From Nostocoides sp. Soil756 (GTDB lineage Bacteria > Actinomycetota > Actinomycetes > Actinomycetales > Dermatophilaceae), in assembly GCF_001428065.1 (NCBI RefSeq), contig NZ_LMSE01000002.1, positions 1,270,120 to 1,334,119 of the forward strand: a stretch of DNA of 64,000 nt, given 5' to 3'. This document shows, in pieces, positions 26,693-36,701 of this stretch; positions within the stretch are counted from its first letter, which is position 1, and each line of letters begins with the position of its first letter. The notes under the pieces are model-generated. The model did not search any database and was not told the origin of the DNA. It saw only the letters and a program-made list of their open reading frames with translations. Made by a program: the position numbers and the translations under genes.

Positions 26693-27892
26693 TCAGCCGG
26701 CGGCGAAGTCGCCGACCAGGCTCTCCCAGCGCTGCGGGTCGGTGTTCCACTCCTTGCAGTGCCGCGCCACCCGCCACTCCTCGAACGTCACGAGGTCGGG
26801 CCGGGCCTGGGCCAGCGCGAGCGAGGGCCCGAACGGCACGAACTCGTCGTCGGCGCTGTGGATGAGCAGCACGGGGTGCCTCAGCTCGTCGGCGCGGCGC
26901 ACCCAGTCGGTGAGGGCGAGGTCGACCCCCTCGTGCACGCCCACCAGCCGGTGCCCCCACCGCTGGCGCATCATCGTGCGCGCCAGCGTCCCGACCGGCT
27001 GCGGCACGTGGTGCTGGCGGCCGTGGTGGGCCAGCACGTCGCCCCAGTCGACCACGGGCCCGTCGAGCACCACCCGGCTCACCAGGGAGGCCCGCTCCGA
27101 GCGGTCCAGGAGCTGCAGGGCGATCGCCCCGCCCATCGACCAGCCCCCCAGCAGCACCTCGCGGGCCCCACGCCCGACGGCGTACCCGATGGCCGCGTCG
27201 ACGTCGCGCCACTCCGACAGCCCCAGCGCGTACCGCCCGTCGCCGCCCGCCGGCACGCCCTCGTCGTTGCGGTAGCTCGGCACCAGGCAGGTCCAGCCCT
27301 GCGCCAGCAGCGGCGGCAGCGCGCGCACCGCCTCCTCGCGCCGGGCGCCGCGACCGTGCACCAGCACCGCCCACCGCTCGCCCGCGCCGCCCTCGGGGGC
27401 GACGACCCAGGCCGGCATCGCGCCCAGCTCACCCTCGTACGTGACGTACTCCATCGCCAGCCCCAGGCTGACGTCGGGCGCGGCGCCGTAGTAATAGCCG
27501 TTCCAGCGGGCCGGCCCGGGCCCGAGCGAGCCCGCGTCGACGCCCAGCAGCTCACGGCGGACCAGCCCGGCCGCGGCGTCGAGCTCGAGGACGTCGCCGA
27601 CGCGGCAGTGGCCGTACCCCTCGTCGGTCCAGAGCCCGTAGCGCCCGGGCACCACCGTCTCGGCGTTGGTCTCGAGGGTGACCGAGCGCCCGTCGGTGGC
27701 GCGCACGACGACGTCGTCGGGGCGGCGCCGGTCGGGGGTGAGCACCTTGCGCGCGAAGTAGGCGGCCCCGGCGAGGGAGCCCGCCGCCGTCCCGACCAGC
27801 GCGGTGGCACCGACCGAGGCGGCTGCCACCGCAGCCGTCCTCGCCCGGCTGGGCGCCCGTTCGTCACTCACGCCGCGCGGCCCGTCACTCAT
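26693..27892 (-). CDS. Alpha/beta hydrolase, membrane-anchored
   Basis: 399 aa from ATG 27892, overlapping the end of ligD by 8 bp. Residues 18-45 form a hydrophobic Ala-rich N-terminal anchor (TAAVAAASVGATALVGTAAG). The hydrolase core has WAVLVHGRGARREEAVRALP, YALGLSEWRDVDAAIGYAVG, nucleophile elbow LLGGWSMGGAIALQLL (Ser), and the acid/His region PVLLIHSADDEFVPFGPSLA and RVARHCKEWNTD. The family is broad, so substrate is unknown. The overlap suggests co-transcription after ligD, but a link to end joining is not evident. Confidence 0.83.
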   Translation of the reverse strand: MSDGPRGVSDERAPSRARTAAVAAASVGATALVGTAAGSLAGAAYFARKVLTPDRRRPDDVVVRATDGRSVTLETNAETVVPGRYGLWTDEGYGHCRVGDVLELDAAAGLVRRELLGVDAGSLGPGPARWNGYYYGAAPDVSLGLAMEYVTYEGELGAMPAWVVAPEGGAGERWAVLVHGRGARREEAVRALPPLLAQGWTCLVPSYRNDEGVPAGGDGRYALGLSEWRDVDAAIGYAVGRGAREVLLGGWSMGGAIALQLLDRSERASLVSRVVLDGPVVDWGDVLAHHGRQHHVPQPVGTLARTMMRQRWGHRLVGVHEGVDLALTDWVRRADELRHPVLLIHSADDEFVPFGPSLALAQARPDLVTFEEWRVARHCKEWNTDPQRWESLVGDFAAG

Positions 27893-30053
27893 GGCCACCG
27901 TCGAGCACGGCCGACAGGTCGTACCCCACCGGCTCGTCGAGCTGCTCGTAGGTGCACTCGGCCGGGTCCTTGTCGGGGCGCCAGCGCACGAACTGCGCGG
28001 TGTGCCGGAACCGCACGCCCTCGAGGTGGTCGTAGCGCACCTCGACCACCCGCTCGGGCCGCAGCGGCGTGAACGACAGGTCCTTGCCGGCCGCCCACCG
28101 GCTGCCCGCGGCGTTCTGCGGGGTGCGGTTGCCCTCCTCCTGCTTCGCCCAGGCCCAGGGATGGTGGTCGAACTCGGTGACCAGCGGCTGCAGCTCCTCG
28201 AACAGCTCGCGCCGCCGCGCCATCGGGAAGGCCCCGATGACCCCGACCGACACCAGCGTCCCGTCGCGGTCGTGGATGCCGAGCAGCAGGCTGCCGATGG
28301 CGTCGGGGCCGCTCTTGTGGGTGCGGTAGCCCGCCACCACGCAGTCGGCGGTGCGCTCGTGCTTGATCTTCAGCATCGTGCGCTTGTCCGGCTCGTAGGT
28401 GCCGTCGACCGGCTTGGCGACCAGGCCGTCGAGCCCGGCCCCCTCGAACTCGGTGAACCACTCCGCGGCGACAGCGCGGTCAGCCGTCGCCGGCGTCAGG
28501 TGCACCGGCGACTGCGCGACGGCCAAAGCCTCCTCGAGCAGCCGGCGCCGTTCGGCGAACGGTCGGCCCATCAGGTCGTCGTCGCCCAGGGCCAGCAGGT
28601 CGAACGCCACGAACCGGGCCGGCGTCTCGGCCGCCAGCTTGGCGACCCGGCTGGCCGCGGGATGGATGCGCTGGCTCAGCAGGTCGAAGTCGAGCCGGTC
28701 CTCGCCGGGGCGCACGACGATGATCTCGCCGTCGACCACGCAGCGCTCGGGCAGGTGGGCCAGGGCCGCCTCGACGATCTCGGGGAAGTAGCGCGTCATC
28801 GGCTTCTCGTTGCGGCTGCCGATCTCGACCCGCTCGCCCGAGCGGAACACGATGGAGCGGAACCCGTCCCACTTCGGCTCGTAGACGACCTCCACGTCGG
28901 TGAGGGCCTTGGCGTCCAGGCCCTTGACGGGCTTGGCCAGCATCGGGGCCACCGGCGGGACCACCGGCATCCCCCACTCGTCGCGGGCGGCGGCGTCGCG
29001 CTCGGCCTTGGGTGCCATGTACTCGTCGTCGCCCTTGTCCTGGCGGCGCTTCGAGGGCTGCACCCGCGGCGGCTCGCCGGGCATCTTGGGGTAGTCGGGC
29101 GGGAAGCTGAGCTCGCCCAGCCCGCGCTCGCGCACGTCGCGGTCCCACAGCGCGAGGGCGGTCGCGACATCGCCCACGGCGTCGTCGATGCCGGCCCAGG
29201 CGTCCGGGCGGTCCTCGAGCACGTCGGGCACGGTCAGCACGGTGAAGTCGCCGGGCGAGACGGTGGCGAGCTCGGCCCAGGTGACCGGCATCGACACCGG
29301 GGCCCCGGGAAGGGGGCGGGGGCTGTAGGCCGAGGCGATGGTGCGGTCGCGGCAGGCCTGGTTGAAGTCGACGAAGACCCGTTCGCCGCGCTCCTCCTTC
29401 CACCACGCCGCCGTGACGAGGTCGGGCAGGCGGCGCTCGAGCTCGCGGGCGATGCCGATGACGCCGTGGCGCACGTCGAGGAACTCGTGCGTGGGCGCGA
29501 TGCGGGTGAAGACATGGACGCCGCGGTTGCCGCTGGTCTTGGCCCACGCGGTCAGGCCCAGCTCGGCCATCAGCTCACGCAGCGCCTGGGCCGCCTCGAC
29601 CGCGTCGGCGAACGTGCGGCCCGGCTGGGGGTCGAGGTCGATGCGGAGCTCGTCGGGGTTGTCGTTGCTCCCCGTGCGCACCGGCCAGGGGTGGAAGGTG
29701 ACGGTGTTCATCTGCACCGCCCACACGGCGGTGGCGACCTCGTCGACGACGATCTGGTCGTGACGACGCCCGCTGGGGTAGCGGCAGCGGGTGGTGCGCA
29801 CCCAGTCGGGCATCCCCTTGGGCGGGTTCTTCTGGTAGAACTCCTCGCCGTCGATGCCGTCGGGGAAGCGCTGCAGGGTGACCGGACGGTCGCCGATGTG
29901 GCGCACCAGCACGTCGCCGACCGCCATCACGTACCCCGCGAGGTCACCCTTGGTGATGCCGGCGCCGGGCCACATCAGCCGGTCGGGGCTGCTGAGGCGC
30001 ACCTCCCGGACCCCGCCCGGACCCTCGACCTCGACGATCTGCGCATCGGCCAT
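27885..30053 (-). CDS. ligD: LigD: NHEJ polymerase-ligase, no nuclease domain
   Basis: 722 aa from ATG 30053; a start at 30101 would add 16 poorly supported residues. The N-terminal primase-like polymerase domain (1-300) shows RIDLDPQPG (metal-binding Asp pair) and TSGNRGVHVFTRI. A charged linker (about 340-375, KRRQDKGDDEYMAPK) leads to the ATP-dependent ligase with nucleophile Lys394 in YEPKWDGFRS, DGEIIVV and LDGLVAKPVDGTYEPDKRTM, and the OB-fold end. Mycobacterial LigD is POL-PE-LIG; the phosphoesterase (PE) part is absent here. It repairs double-strand breaks with Ku, which is not encoded in this window. Confidence 0.92.
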   Translation of the reverse strand: MADAQIVEVEGPGGVREVRLSSPDRLMWPGAGITKGDLAGYVMAVGDVLVRHIGDRPVTLQRFPDGIDGEEFYQKNPPKGMPDWVRTTRCRYPSGRRHDQIVVDEVATAVWAVQMNTVTFHPWPVRTGSNDNPDELRIDLDPQPGRTFADAVEAAQALRELMAELGLTAWAKTSGNRGVHVFTRIAPTHEFLDVRHGVIGIARELERRLPDLVTAAWWKEERGERVFVDFNQACRDRTIASAYSPRPLPGAPVSMPVTWAELATVSPGDFTVLTVPDVLEDRPDAWAGIDDAVGDVATALALWDRDVRERGLGELSFPPDYPKMPGEPPRVQPSKRRQDKGDDEYMAPKAERDAAARDEWGMPVVPPVAPMLAKPVKGLDAKALTDVEVVYEPKWDGFRSIVFRSGERVEIGSRNEKPMTRYFPEIVEAALAHLPERCVVDGEIIVVRPGEDRLDFDLLSQRIHPAASRVAKLAAETPARFVAFDLLALGDDDLMGRPFAERRRLLEEALAVAQSPVHLTPATADRAVAAEWFTEFEGAGLDGLVAKPVDGTYEPDKRTMLKIKHERTADCVVAGYRTHKSGPDAIGSLLLGIHDRDGTLVSVGVIGAFPMARRRELFEELQPLVTEFDHHPWAWAKQEEGNRTPQNAAGSRWAAGKDLSFTPLRPERVVEVRYDHLEGVRFRHTAQFVRWRPDKDPAECTYEQLDEPVGYDLSAVLDGGHE

Positions 30054-30190
30054 GGCGCCGAGCGTAGCCAGCGGCGCCGACGGGCGGGTGCGGCGCGTCA
30101 TCGGCTGGGGTCGAACCCGGCACCGGAGCCGGGGCGCGACCTCCGGTCGAGAGCGGGAACCATCCGCCGGTTCGCGGTGTTGGCACCGGT

Positions 30191-30628
30191 ATGACGATGA
30201 AGCCGACCAGCCGCGAGTACCCCGTCACCAAGTCCGAGACCGAGTGGCGCGAAGCCCTCTCGCCCGCCGAGTACGACGTGCTGCGCCAGGCCGGCACGGA
30301 GCGCCCCTTCGTCGGCGAGTACACCGACACCACGACCGAGGGCGTCTACTCGTGCCGGGCCTGCGGCGCCGAGCTCTTCCGCTCCGACACCAAGTTCGAG
30401 AGCCACTGCGGGTGGCCGTCGTTCTTCAGCCCGCTGGCGGGTGACGCGGTCGAGCTCATCGAGGACCGCTCGATGTTCATGAAGCGCATCGAGGTGCGGT
30501 GCTCGAGCTGCGGCAGCCACCTGGGCCACGTCTTCGAGGGCGAGGGCTACGACACGCCCACCGACCAGCGGTACTGCATCAACTCCATCAGCCTGCGCCT
30601 GGAGCCCGCCTCCGACCCGACGGACTGA
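30191..30628 (+). CDS. msrB: Peptide-methionine (R)-S-oxide reductase
   Basis: 145 aa from ATG 30191. Full Msr[21 protein letters not shown], zinc-binding pairs in [11 protein letters not shown] and [25 protein letters not shown], and catalytic Cys in [12 protein letters not shown]. Reduces methionine-R-sulfoxide in proteins. Convergent with hemQ, 19 bp apart, so not co-regulated with heme genes. Confidence 0.95.
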   Translation: MTMKPTSREYPVTKSETEWREALSPAEYDVLRQAGTERPFVGEYTDTTTEGVYSCRACGAELFRSDTKFESHCGWPSFFSPLAGDAVELIEDRSMFMKRIEVRCSSCGSHLGHVFEGEGYDTPTDQRYCINSISLRLEPASDPTD

Positions 30629-30647
30629 ACGCAGCGGGTCGGGCCGC

Positions 30648-31376
30648 TCAGCGCAGCCGCGCGAGCAGGTCGGCGACGGCCACCCGCGGACCGGTGTAGA
30701 ACGGCACCTCCTCGCGCACGTGCAGCCGCGCCTGGGCAGCGCGCAGCTCGCGCATGAGGTCGACGATACGGTGCAGCTCCTCGGCCTCGAAGGCCAGGAT
30801 CCACTCGTAGTCGCCGAGCGCGAACGCGGCGATGGTGTTGGCCCGGACGTCGGGGTACTGGCGCGCCTGCATCCCGTGCTCCACGAGCATGTCGCGGCGC
30901 TCCTTGTCGTCGAGCAGGTACCAGTCGTAGGAGCGCACGAACGGGTAGACGCACACGTACGCCCCGGGCTCCTCGGACGCCATGAAGGCCGGGATGTGGC
31001 TCTTGTTGAACTCGGCCGGCCGGTGCAGCGCGGCCACCGACCACACCGGGTCGAGGTGCTGGCCGAACTCGGTGCGCAGCAGCGCGTGGTAGCCCGCCTG
31101 CAGGGCCTCGATGGTCGGCGCGTGCCACCACACCATGAGGTCGGCGTCGGCCCGCAGCCCCGCGACGTCGTAGGTGCCGCGCACCACCACCTCCTGCGCG
31201 CCCAGCGACCTGAACAGCTCCTCGACCTCGGCGGCCATCGTCTCGCGGTCGCCGTCGGCCAGCGGCTCGGCCAGCGCGAACACCGACCACATCGCGTAGC
31301 GGATGGTGTCGTTGATCTCGCGGATGCGGGCCGCTCCCGGCTTGGCGGGGGCGGGGCGCTCGGTGGGGGTGGTCAT
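30648..31376 (-). CDS. hemQ: Coproheme decarboxylase HemQ (chlorite dismutase family)
   Basis: 242 aa from ATG 31376, overlapping the hemY stop by 4 bp. Actinobacterial HemQ features: [40 protein letters not shown], proximal-His region [20 protein letters not shown], catalytic-Tyr region [20 protein letters not shown], and [20 protein letters not shown]. It converts coproheme to heme b with hydrogen peroxide, the last step of the coproporphyrin-dependent pathway used by Actinobacteria and Firmicutes. The hemE and hemY genes nearby supply earlier steps. Confidence 0.94.
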   Translation of the reverse strand: MTTPTERPAPAKPGAARIREINDTIRYAMWSVFALAEPLADGDRETMAAEVEELFRSLGAQEVVVRGTYDVAGLRADADLMVWWHAPTIEALQAGYHALLRTEFGQHLDPVWSVAALHRPAEFNKSHIPAFMASEEPGAYVCVYPFVRSYDWYLLDDKERRDMLVEHGMQARQYPDVRANTIAAFALGDYEWILAFEAEELHRIVDLMRELRAAQARLHVREEVPFYTGPRVAVADLLARLR

Positions 31377-32842
31377 CGGTTCTCTCCTCGGAGTGCAGCG
31401 GAACGGCTCAGGTGGTCGGTGACGGCACGGGCGGCGCGCAGCGCGGACGCGACGACGGCCGGGATGCCGACACCGTCGTAGGTGGCCCCCGTGACCTCGA
31501 GACCCGACACGCCCGCGAGGTCCTCGCGGATGGCGGCCACGCGCTCGACGTGCCCGACGGCGTACTGCGGCAGCGCCCCGCCCCAGCGCTGCACGTGGTG
31601 GTCGGCCACCGGTGGCAGCGGGCGCCCGAGGGCCTCCCCCACCTCGGCCACGGCCAGGGCGACGAGGTCGGCGTCGTCGCGCTGCAGCACCGCCTCCTCC
31701 CCCGCCCGGCCGAGGGAGGCGCGCAGGTGCACGACGTCCCCCGAGAGCACGCCCACCCACGTCCACTTGGTGAAGCTGAAGGTGGCGGCCTTGATCGCGC
31801 GCCCGTCGACCGGCGGCACCAGGAAGCCCGAGCCCCGCGCCGCATCGGGTGCCGTGGGGCCGTCGAGGGCCTCGGCCACATCGCGCCGGACGGCCAGCGT
31901 CACGACGGCCATCGAGGCCGTCTCGACCCCCGCCAGCGCGGCGGCCGCGCCGGGCGCCACCCCGGCCAGCAGGCGCGCCGCGGGTGCCGGGGGGACGGCC
32001 AGCACGACGGCGTCGGCGTCGACCGCCACCGGGTCGGCCGCGGAGCCCACGACGACCCGCCAGCGCGCGCCCACGCGCTCGACGCCCCGCACCACGGCAC
32101 CGGTGCGCAGCAGTGCTCCGCGGGCCCGCAGCGCCTCGGCCGCCGCCTCGGGGATGCGCCCCAGGCCGCCCCGGACGCCGGCGAACGGAGGGCGGGGGGC
32201 GCCGTCGGGGCCGAGTGCGCGCGCCGGCGGCGCCTCCAGGAGCGAGGTGCCGTCGACGGCCCGTTGCCAGAGCGCGGGCATGGTGGCCTGCAGCGAGAGC
32301 CGGTGGGCGTGCCCGGCGTAGACCCCGCCCAGCAGCGGCTCGACCAGCCGGTCGACCACGGCGGGGCCGAGGCGGGCGGCCACGTACTCGCCCACCGACA
32401 CATCGGCGGTCAGCCGGCCGCCGGGCCAGGGCTGCTCGTCGGCCGCGCGGGCCACCTCGTCGTCGGTGAGGACGCCGCGGGCCCGCTCGGGGTCGGACGG
32501 CACGCCCATCAGGGTCGCGGTCGGCAGCGGATGCAGCGCCCCGCGGGTCCACACCCGGGCGGAGGTCGTCGAGGGGGTGACCAGGTCCTCGCCCAGGCCG
32601 AGGCGGTGCACCAGGTCGAGGGCCTCGGGCCGGGTGGCCAGCATGGCCTCCGCGCCGACGTCGATCCGCAGGCCGGCCACGGGCTCCATCCGGAGCTTGC
32701 CGCCGAAGCGGTCACCGGCCTCCAGCACGGTCACGTGGGCGTCGGGACGCGTCTCGAGCACCTCGAGGGCGGCCACCAGCCCGGCCAGGCCGCCACCGAC
32801 GACGACGACGTGCGGTCGCGTCGCGACGGGGGCATCGGACAT
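31373..32842 (-). CDS. hemY: Coproporphyrinogen III / protoporphyrinogen oxidase
   Basis: 489 aa from ATG 32842. FAD-binding N terminus [20 protein letters not shown], then [20 protein letters not shown], the substrate domain [20 protein letters not shown] and [20 protein letters not shown], and C-terminal [20 protein letters not shown]. HemY-type oxidases in HemQ-containing bacteria act mainly on coproporphyrinogen III (also called cgoX). Coupled to hemQ by an ATGA overlap. Divergent from the DUF4349 lipoprotein gene. Confidence 0.93.
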   Translation of the reverse strand: MSDAPVATRPHVVVVGGGLAGLVAALEVLETRPDAHVTVLEAGDRFGGKLRMEPVAGLRIDVGAEAMLATRPEALDLVHRLGLGEDLVTPSTTSARVWTRGALHPLPTATLMGVPSDPERARGVLTDDEVARAADEQPWPGGRLTADVSVGEYVAARLGPAVVDRLVEPLLGGVYAGHAHRLSLQATMPALWQRAVDGTSLLEAPPARALGPDGAPRPPFAGVRGGLGRIPEAAAEALRARGALLRTGAVVRGVERVGARWRVVVGSAADPVAVDADAVVLAVPPAPAARLLAGVAPGAAAALAGVETASMAVVTLAVRRDVAEALDGPTAPDAARGSGFLVPPVDGRAIKAATFSFTKWTWVGVLSGDVVHLRASLGRAGEEAVLQRDDADLVALAVAEVGEALGRPLPPVADHHVQRWGGALPQYAVGHVERVAAIREDLAGVSGLEVTGATYDGVGIPAVVASALRAARAVTDHLSRSAALRGENR

Positions 32843-33026
32843 GCCCCCAGCGTCTCACGCGCTCCTCGCCCGCCCGACGCCGGGACGGCCGCCGGCCGTG
32901 ACCGGATCGGTGCCGCACCGTGACCCGCGCGGCGCCGACCCGTGACCCGATCGAGACCGCCGACCGGGAACCTTTGGCCCGTGGGCGGACTCACACCGGC
33001 GTCCAGCCACTGACGAAGGAGTCACC

Positions 33027-34067
33027 GTGCGACCGCTCACCCGTCACCCGTCCCGCCCGTCCCGGCTCGTGGGCGTCGCGCTCGCCGGTTCCCTCGCCCT
33101 CGTGGCCGCCACCGCCTGCGGCGCCGGCGGGGACTCCTCGAGTGCGTCGGGCGGCCAGGCGGCACCGCCGGCGCAGTCCCGCGCCGACCTGGCCGACACC
33201 GGCGCGGCGGCCGCGCCGGATGCGGTCGACAAGGCCGCCGGCACCGCGAAGGGCGCCACCGCGGAACGCGCGAGCGTCCTCCCGGACGTCGCCGACCGCA
33301 AGCTGGCCCGCCGGGCCGACATCGGGCTGCGCGTGAAGGACGTGTCGGCCGCCGCCGCCCGCCTGCGCGACATCGCCGCGGCCGCCGGCGGCATCGTGGT
33401 CGCCGAGCAGGTCTCGAGCGACCCCGAGGCCCCGGTCGAGCCGGGGCCGTCCGTCGACCCCGCGCCCACCGACCTCCCGAAGGAGCCGGCGACCCCGGTC
33501 CCCGCCCCGGGCTACGGCACCGTCACCATCTCGGTGCCGGCCGAGCGGCTCGACGCGACCCTCGACCAGGTGGCGACGATCGGCTCCGTGCTCTCGCGCC
33601 GCACCAGCACCGACGACGTCACCGCCCGCTACGTCGACACCGCCAGCCGCGTGGCGACGATGAAGGCCAGCGTCGAGCGGGTGCGGGCCCTGATGAGCCG
33701 GGCCGACAAGCTCGCCGACGTCGTCACCCTCGAGGCCGAGCTCTCGCGCCGCCAGGCCGACCTCGAGGCGATGGAGCAGCAGCTGGCCGCGCTCGACGAC
33801 CAGGTCGCGCTGGCCCCGATCTCGGTGTCGCTCAGCACCGCCGCCACGCCGGTGACCACCGAGGACACCACCGGCTTCCTCGCGGGCCTGGCCGCCGGCT
33901 GGTCGGCCTTCACGACCTCGGTGCGCGTGCTGCTGACCCTCCTCGGCGCCCTGCTCCCGTTCGCCGTCGCCCTCGCGCTGGTGCTCGTGCCGGTCGGCTA
34001 CTGGTGGCGGCGACGCCGGAGCGGCGTCGTCCCCGTGGCCGTTCCCCCCACGACGCCCGCCGGCTGA
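33027..34067 (+). CDS. DUF4349 lipoprotein
   Basis: 346 aa from GTG 33027 (GGAG about 10 bp upstream). Lipoprotein signal GVALAGSLALVAATACGAGG with lipobox ending at Cys about 31. A disordered Ala/Ser/Pro linker follows, then the DUF4349 domain (about 90-330): RKLARRADIGLRVKDVSAAA, GYGTVTISVPAERLDATLDQ, RRTSTDDVTARYVDTASRVA, coiled coil SRRQADLEAMEQQLAALDDQ, and a C-terminal membrane helix VLLTLLGALLPFAVALALVL before a basic tail. So it is anchored at both ends, N-terminally by lipid. Function of the family is unknown. It commonly sits near hemE in actinobacteria. Confidence 0.87.
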   Translation: MRPLTRHPSRPSRLVGVALAGSLALVAATACGAGGDSSSASGGQAAPPAQSRADLADTGAAAAPDAVDKAAGTAKGATAERASVLPDVADRKLARRADIGLRVKDVSAAAARLRDIAAAAGGIVVAEQVSSDPEAPVEPGPSVDPAPTDLPKEPATPVPAPGYGTVTISVPAERLDATLDQVATIGSVLSRRTSTDDVTARYVDTASRVATMKASVERVRALMSRADKLADVVTLEAELSRRQADLEAMEQQLAALDDQVALAPISVSLSTAATPVTTEDTTGFLAGLAAGWSAFTTSVRVLLTLLGALLPFAVALALVLVPVGYWWRRRRSGVVPVAVPPTTPAG

Positions 34068-34093
34068 CGGGTCGCCGCCCGGGGGCGCCCGTC
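34066..34093. terminator. Hairpin between DUF4349 gene and hemE
   Basis: GACGGG (34066-34071) and CCCGTC (34088-34093) with inner GC pairs form a stem-loop between two convergent genes, able to work in both directions. Confidence 0.45.
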
Positions 34094-34095
34094 GC

Positions 34096-35160
34096 TCAGC
34101 GCTGCGACACCTCGTGCACCAGGTCGACGACCCGCGTCACGACGTCGGGGTCGGTGTCGGGCAGGACGCCGTGGCCGAGGTTGAACACGTGCCCCGGCGC
34201 CGCCCGGCCCTCCTCGACGATCTCGCGGACCCGGCGCTCGAGGGCGTTCCACGGCGCGAAGAGCAGCGCCGGGTCGAGGTTGCCCTGCAGGGGCCAGCGA
34301 GCGCCGGTGCGCTCGAGGGCGTCGGTGAGCGAGACCCGGTAGTCGACGCCGACGACGTCGGCGCCGGCCTCCCCCATCAGGGTCAGCAGCTCGCCGGTGC
34401 CCACCCCGAAGTGGATGCGCGGCACGCCGAGGTCGGCGACGGCGCCGAGGGCGGTGGCCGAGTGCTCCTGCACGAACCGCACGTAGTCGCGCCGGCTGAG
34501 GACCCCGGCCCACGAGTCGAACAGCTGCACCACCGAGGCGCCGGCCTCGGCCTGGACCCGCAGGAAGGCCCCCGCGATCTGCGCGAGCCGGCGGCACAGC
34601 TCGTGCCACAGCTCGGGGTCCCCGTGCATCAGGGCCTTGGTGTGCTCGTGGTTCTTCGACGGGCCGCCCTCGACGAGGTAGGACGCGAGCGTGAAGGGCG
34701 CCCCGGCGAAACCGATCAGCGGGGTCGGGCCCAGCTCGGCCACCAGCATCCGCACCGACTCGGTGATGTCGGGCACGTCGGAGGGGTCGAGGGCGCGGAG
34801 GCGCTCGACGTCGGCGCGGGTGCGCACCGGGTGGGCCACGACGGGGCCGACGCCGGGCACGATGTCGAGGTCGACGCCGACGGCGGCCAGCGGGACCACG
34901 ATGTCGGAGAAGAAGATCGCGGCGTCGACGCCGTGCCGGCGCACCGGCTGGAGGGTGATCTCGGTGACGAGGTCGGGGCGGCGGCAGGACTCGAGCATCC
35001 CCACGCCCTCGCGGACCTTCCGGTACTCCGGCAGGGATCGCCCCGCCTGGCGCATGAACCACACCGGGGTGTGCGGCACGGGCAGGCCGCGGGTGGCCCG
35101 TACCAGCGGGGAGTCGGCGGCCGGCGTCGTGGGGGCGGCCGGGGTCGGCGAGGTCGTCAC
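34096..35160 (-). CDS. hemE: Uroporphyrinogen decarboxylase
   Basis: 354 aa from GTG 35160. Signature [80 protein letters not shown] and [20 protein letters not shown]. The enzyme decarboxylates uroporphyrinogen III to coproporphyrinogen III, the substrate of HemY in this pathway. An alternative longer start would run into the EamA gene. Length matches the family (about 350 aa). Confidence 0.96.
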   Translation of the reverse strand: MTTSPTPAAPTTPAADSPLVRATRGLPVPHTPVWFMRQAGRSLPEYRKVREGVGMLESCRRPDLVTEITLQPVRRHGVDAAIFFSDIVVPLAAVGVDLDIVPGVGPVVAHPVRTRADVERLRALDPSDVPDITESVRMLVAELGPTPLIGFAGAPFTLASYLVEGGPSKNHEHTKALMHGDPELWHELCRRLAQIAGAFLRVQAEAGASVVQLFDSWAGVLSRRDYVRFVQEHSATALGAVADLGVPRIHFGVGTGELLTLMGEAGADVVGVDYRVSLTDALERTGARWPLQGNLDPALLFAPWNALERRVREIVEEGRAAPGHVFNLGHGVLPDTDPDVVTRVVDLVHEVSQR

Positions 35161-35213
35161 GCCTCCATCCTTCCATCCGGCCGCGCTCGCCCCGACCCCC
35201 CGGGAACCGGACG

Positions 35214-36038
35214 TCAGAGGGCGGTGAGGACCGCGCCGCCCACCGCCATCACGACGCCCACCTGCTGGATGCGCCGCAGCCGCTCGTCGAGGACGAGGCG
35301 GGCCAGCACGGCCGTGACCACCGGGTAGAGCGACGCCAGCACCGAGGCGATGCTCACCGCGCCCCGCGACGAGGCGAGCGCGAACAGCGCGTTGGCCGCG
35401 AGATCGCCGCATCCGATGGCGAGCAGCGCCGGGGTCTCGCGTGCCCGCACACCCCCGGCCGACCGCACGGCCAGGGCCACGACCAGCAGCACGGTGACGG
35501 ACGTGACGCGCATCCCCCACAGCGTCATCAGGGTCGAGACCCGGGCCCCGCGGTCGAGCAGGTACAGGGTGAGCCCGAAGCCCACCGCCGCGACGACGGC
35601 CAGCAGCACCGGGCGCGCCGACAGCCCGCCCGCGATCTCGGGGCCGGAGGCCAGCACCACGCCGAGCACGGCCACCGTCATCCCGGCCCAGGCGATCGCC
35701 GACGGGCGCTCGCCCGCGATCACGCCGAGCGCCACCGGCACCACCACCCCGAGCCCGGCGATGGGGGCGACCACGCCCATCGTCCCGCTGGAGAGGGCGG
35801 TGTAGAAGCAGACCAGCCCCACCAGCCCGGACGCGCCGGCGGCCGCCGCCCAGGGCGCCCAGCCGGCCCAGCCGAGCGCGTCGTGACGGACCAGGACCAG
35901 GACGGAGAGGGCGGCCAGGGCCAGGCCCTGGGTCCATCCCACGACGGCCACCGGATGCCGCCGACGCGAGGCGAGGCCGGCGAAGAAGTCGGAGGTGCCC
36001 CAGGCCAGGGACGACCCGAAGGCCAGGATGCTGAGCAC
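35214..36038 (-). CDS. EamA-family (DMT superfamily) transporter
   Basis: 274 aa from ATG 36038. About ten hydrophobic helices arranged as two EamA halves (1-135 and 145-274): [40 protein letters not shown], and the second half with [20 protein letters not shown] and [20 protein letters not shown]. These are drug/metabolite-type exporters of unassigned substrate. The last helix [15 protein letters not shown] ends the protein without a tail. 53 bp upstream of hemE, same strand. Confidence 0.85.
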   Translation of the reverse strand: MLSILAFGSSLAWGTSDFFAGLASRRRHPVAVVGWTQGLALAALSVLVLVRHDALGWAGWAPWAAAAGASGLVGLVCFYTALSSGTMGVVAPIAGLGVVVPVALGVIAGERPSAIAWAGMTVAVLGVVLASGPEIAGGLSARPVLLAVVAAVGFGLTLYLLDRGARVSTLMTLWGMRVTSVTVLLVVALAVRSAGGVRARETPALLAIGCGDLAANALFALASSRGAVSIASVLASLYPVVTAVLARLVLDERLRRIQQVGVVMAVGGAVLTAL

Positions 36039-36116
36039 CCGCGGAGCGTAGTCCGCTCGGTCACGATCGGCGTGGCCTCACCCACGGGGCGGGCGGCGCG
36101 GCTTACATTTCCCCCC

Positions 36117-36701
36117 GTGGCACGCACGACGCTCACGGGACGCGAGTCCCCCGAGTTCACCCAGGCGCTCGACGAGCTGCACCGTGCCCGGGTGCGGCCC
36201 GAGGTGCGCCTCACCGAGGTCCCGGCCCCCCAGCGCATCGCCCCCCACGCCGTCGCGCTCACCGCCGAGGTCCTGGACCCGCGCGACCCCGACGACGAGC
36301 TGGCCAGTGGCCGCTTCGTGCTGCTGCACGACCCGTCGGCCCCCGAGCCGTGGGGCGGGCAGTGGCGCGCCGTCACCTTCGCGCGGGCCGAGCTCGAGCC
36401 CGAGTTCGCCATCGAGCCGCTGCTCGGCGAGGTCGGCTGGAGCTGGCTCACCGACGCTCTCCAGGCCCGCGGTGTCGAGTTCGCGGCCGGGGCCGGCACG
36501 GTCACCCGGGTGGTGTCCGAGAGCTTCGGCGGGCTGGCCGACCGGCCCGCGAGCATCGAGATGGAGCTGCGCGCCTCGTGGACCCCGCTCGGGCCCGAGG
36601 TCGGCGAGCACCTGCTGGCGTGGTCAGACCTGCTCTGCACCATCGCGGGGCTGCCGCCGCTGCCCGAGGGTGTCGTCGCGCTGCCCGGCCCGCGCCGATG
36701 A
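36117..36701 (+). CDS. DUF3000 domain protein
   Basis: 194 aa from GTG 36117. Conserved actinobacterial family: PEFTQALDELHRARVRPEVR, RIAPHAVALTAEVLDPRDPD, RFVLLHDPSAPEPWGGQWRA, GVVALPGPRR at the end. Function is unknown, but the gene is regularly found directly before rnd in Actinobacteria; here it overlaps rnd by 4 bp (ATGA), so the two are translationally coupled. Confidence 0.88.
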   Translation: MARTTLTGRESPEFTQALDELHRARVRPEVRLTEVPAPQRIAPHAVALTAEVLDPRDPDDELASGRFVLLHDPSAPEPWGGQWRAVTFARAELEPEFAIEPLLGEVGWSWLTDALQARGVEFAAGAGTVTRVVSESFGGLADRPASIEMELRASWTPLGPEVGEHLLAWSDLLCTIAGLPPLPEGVVALPGPRR

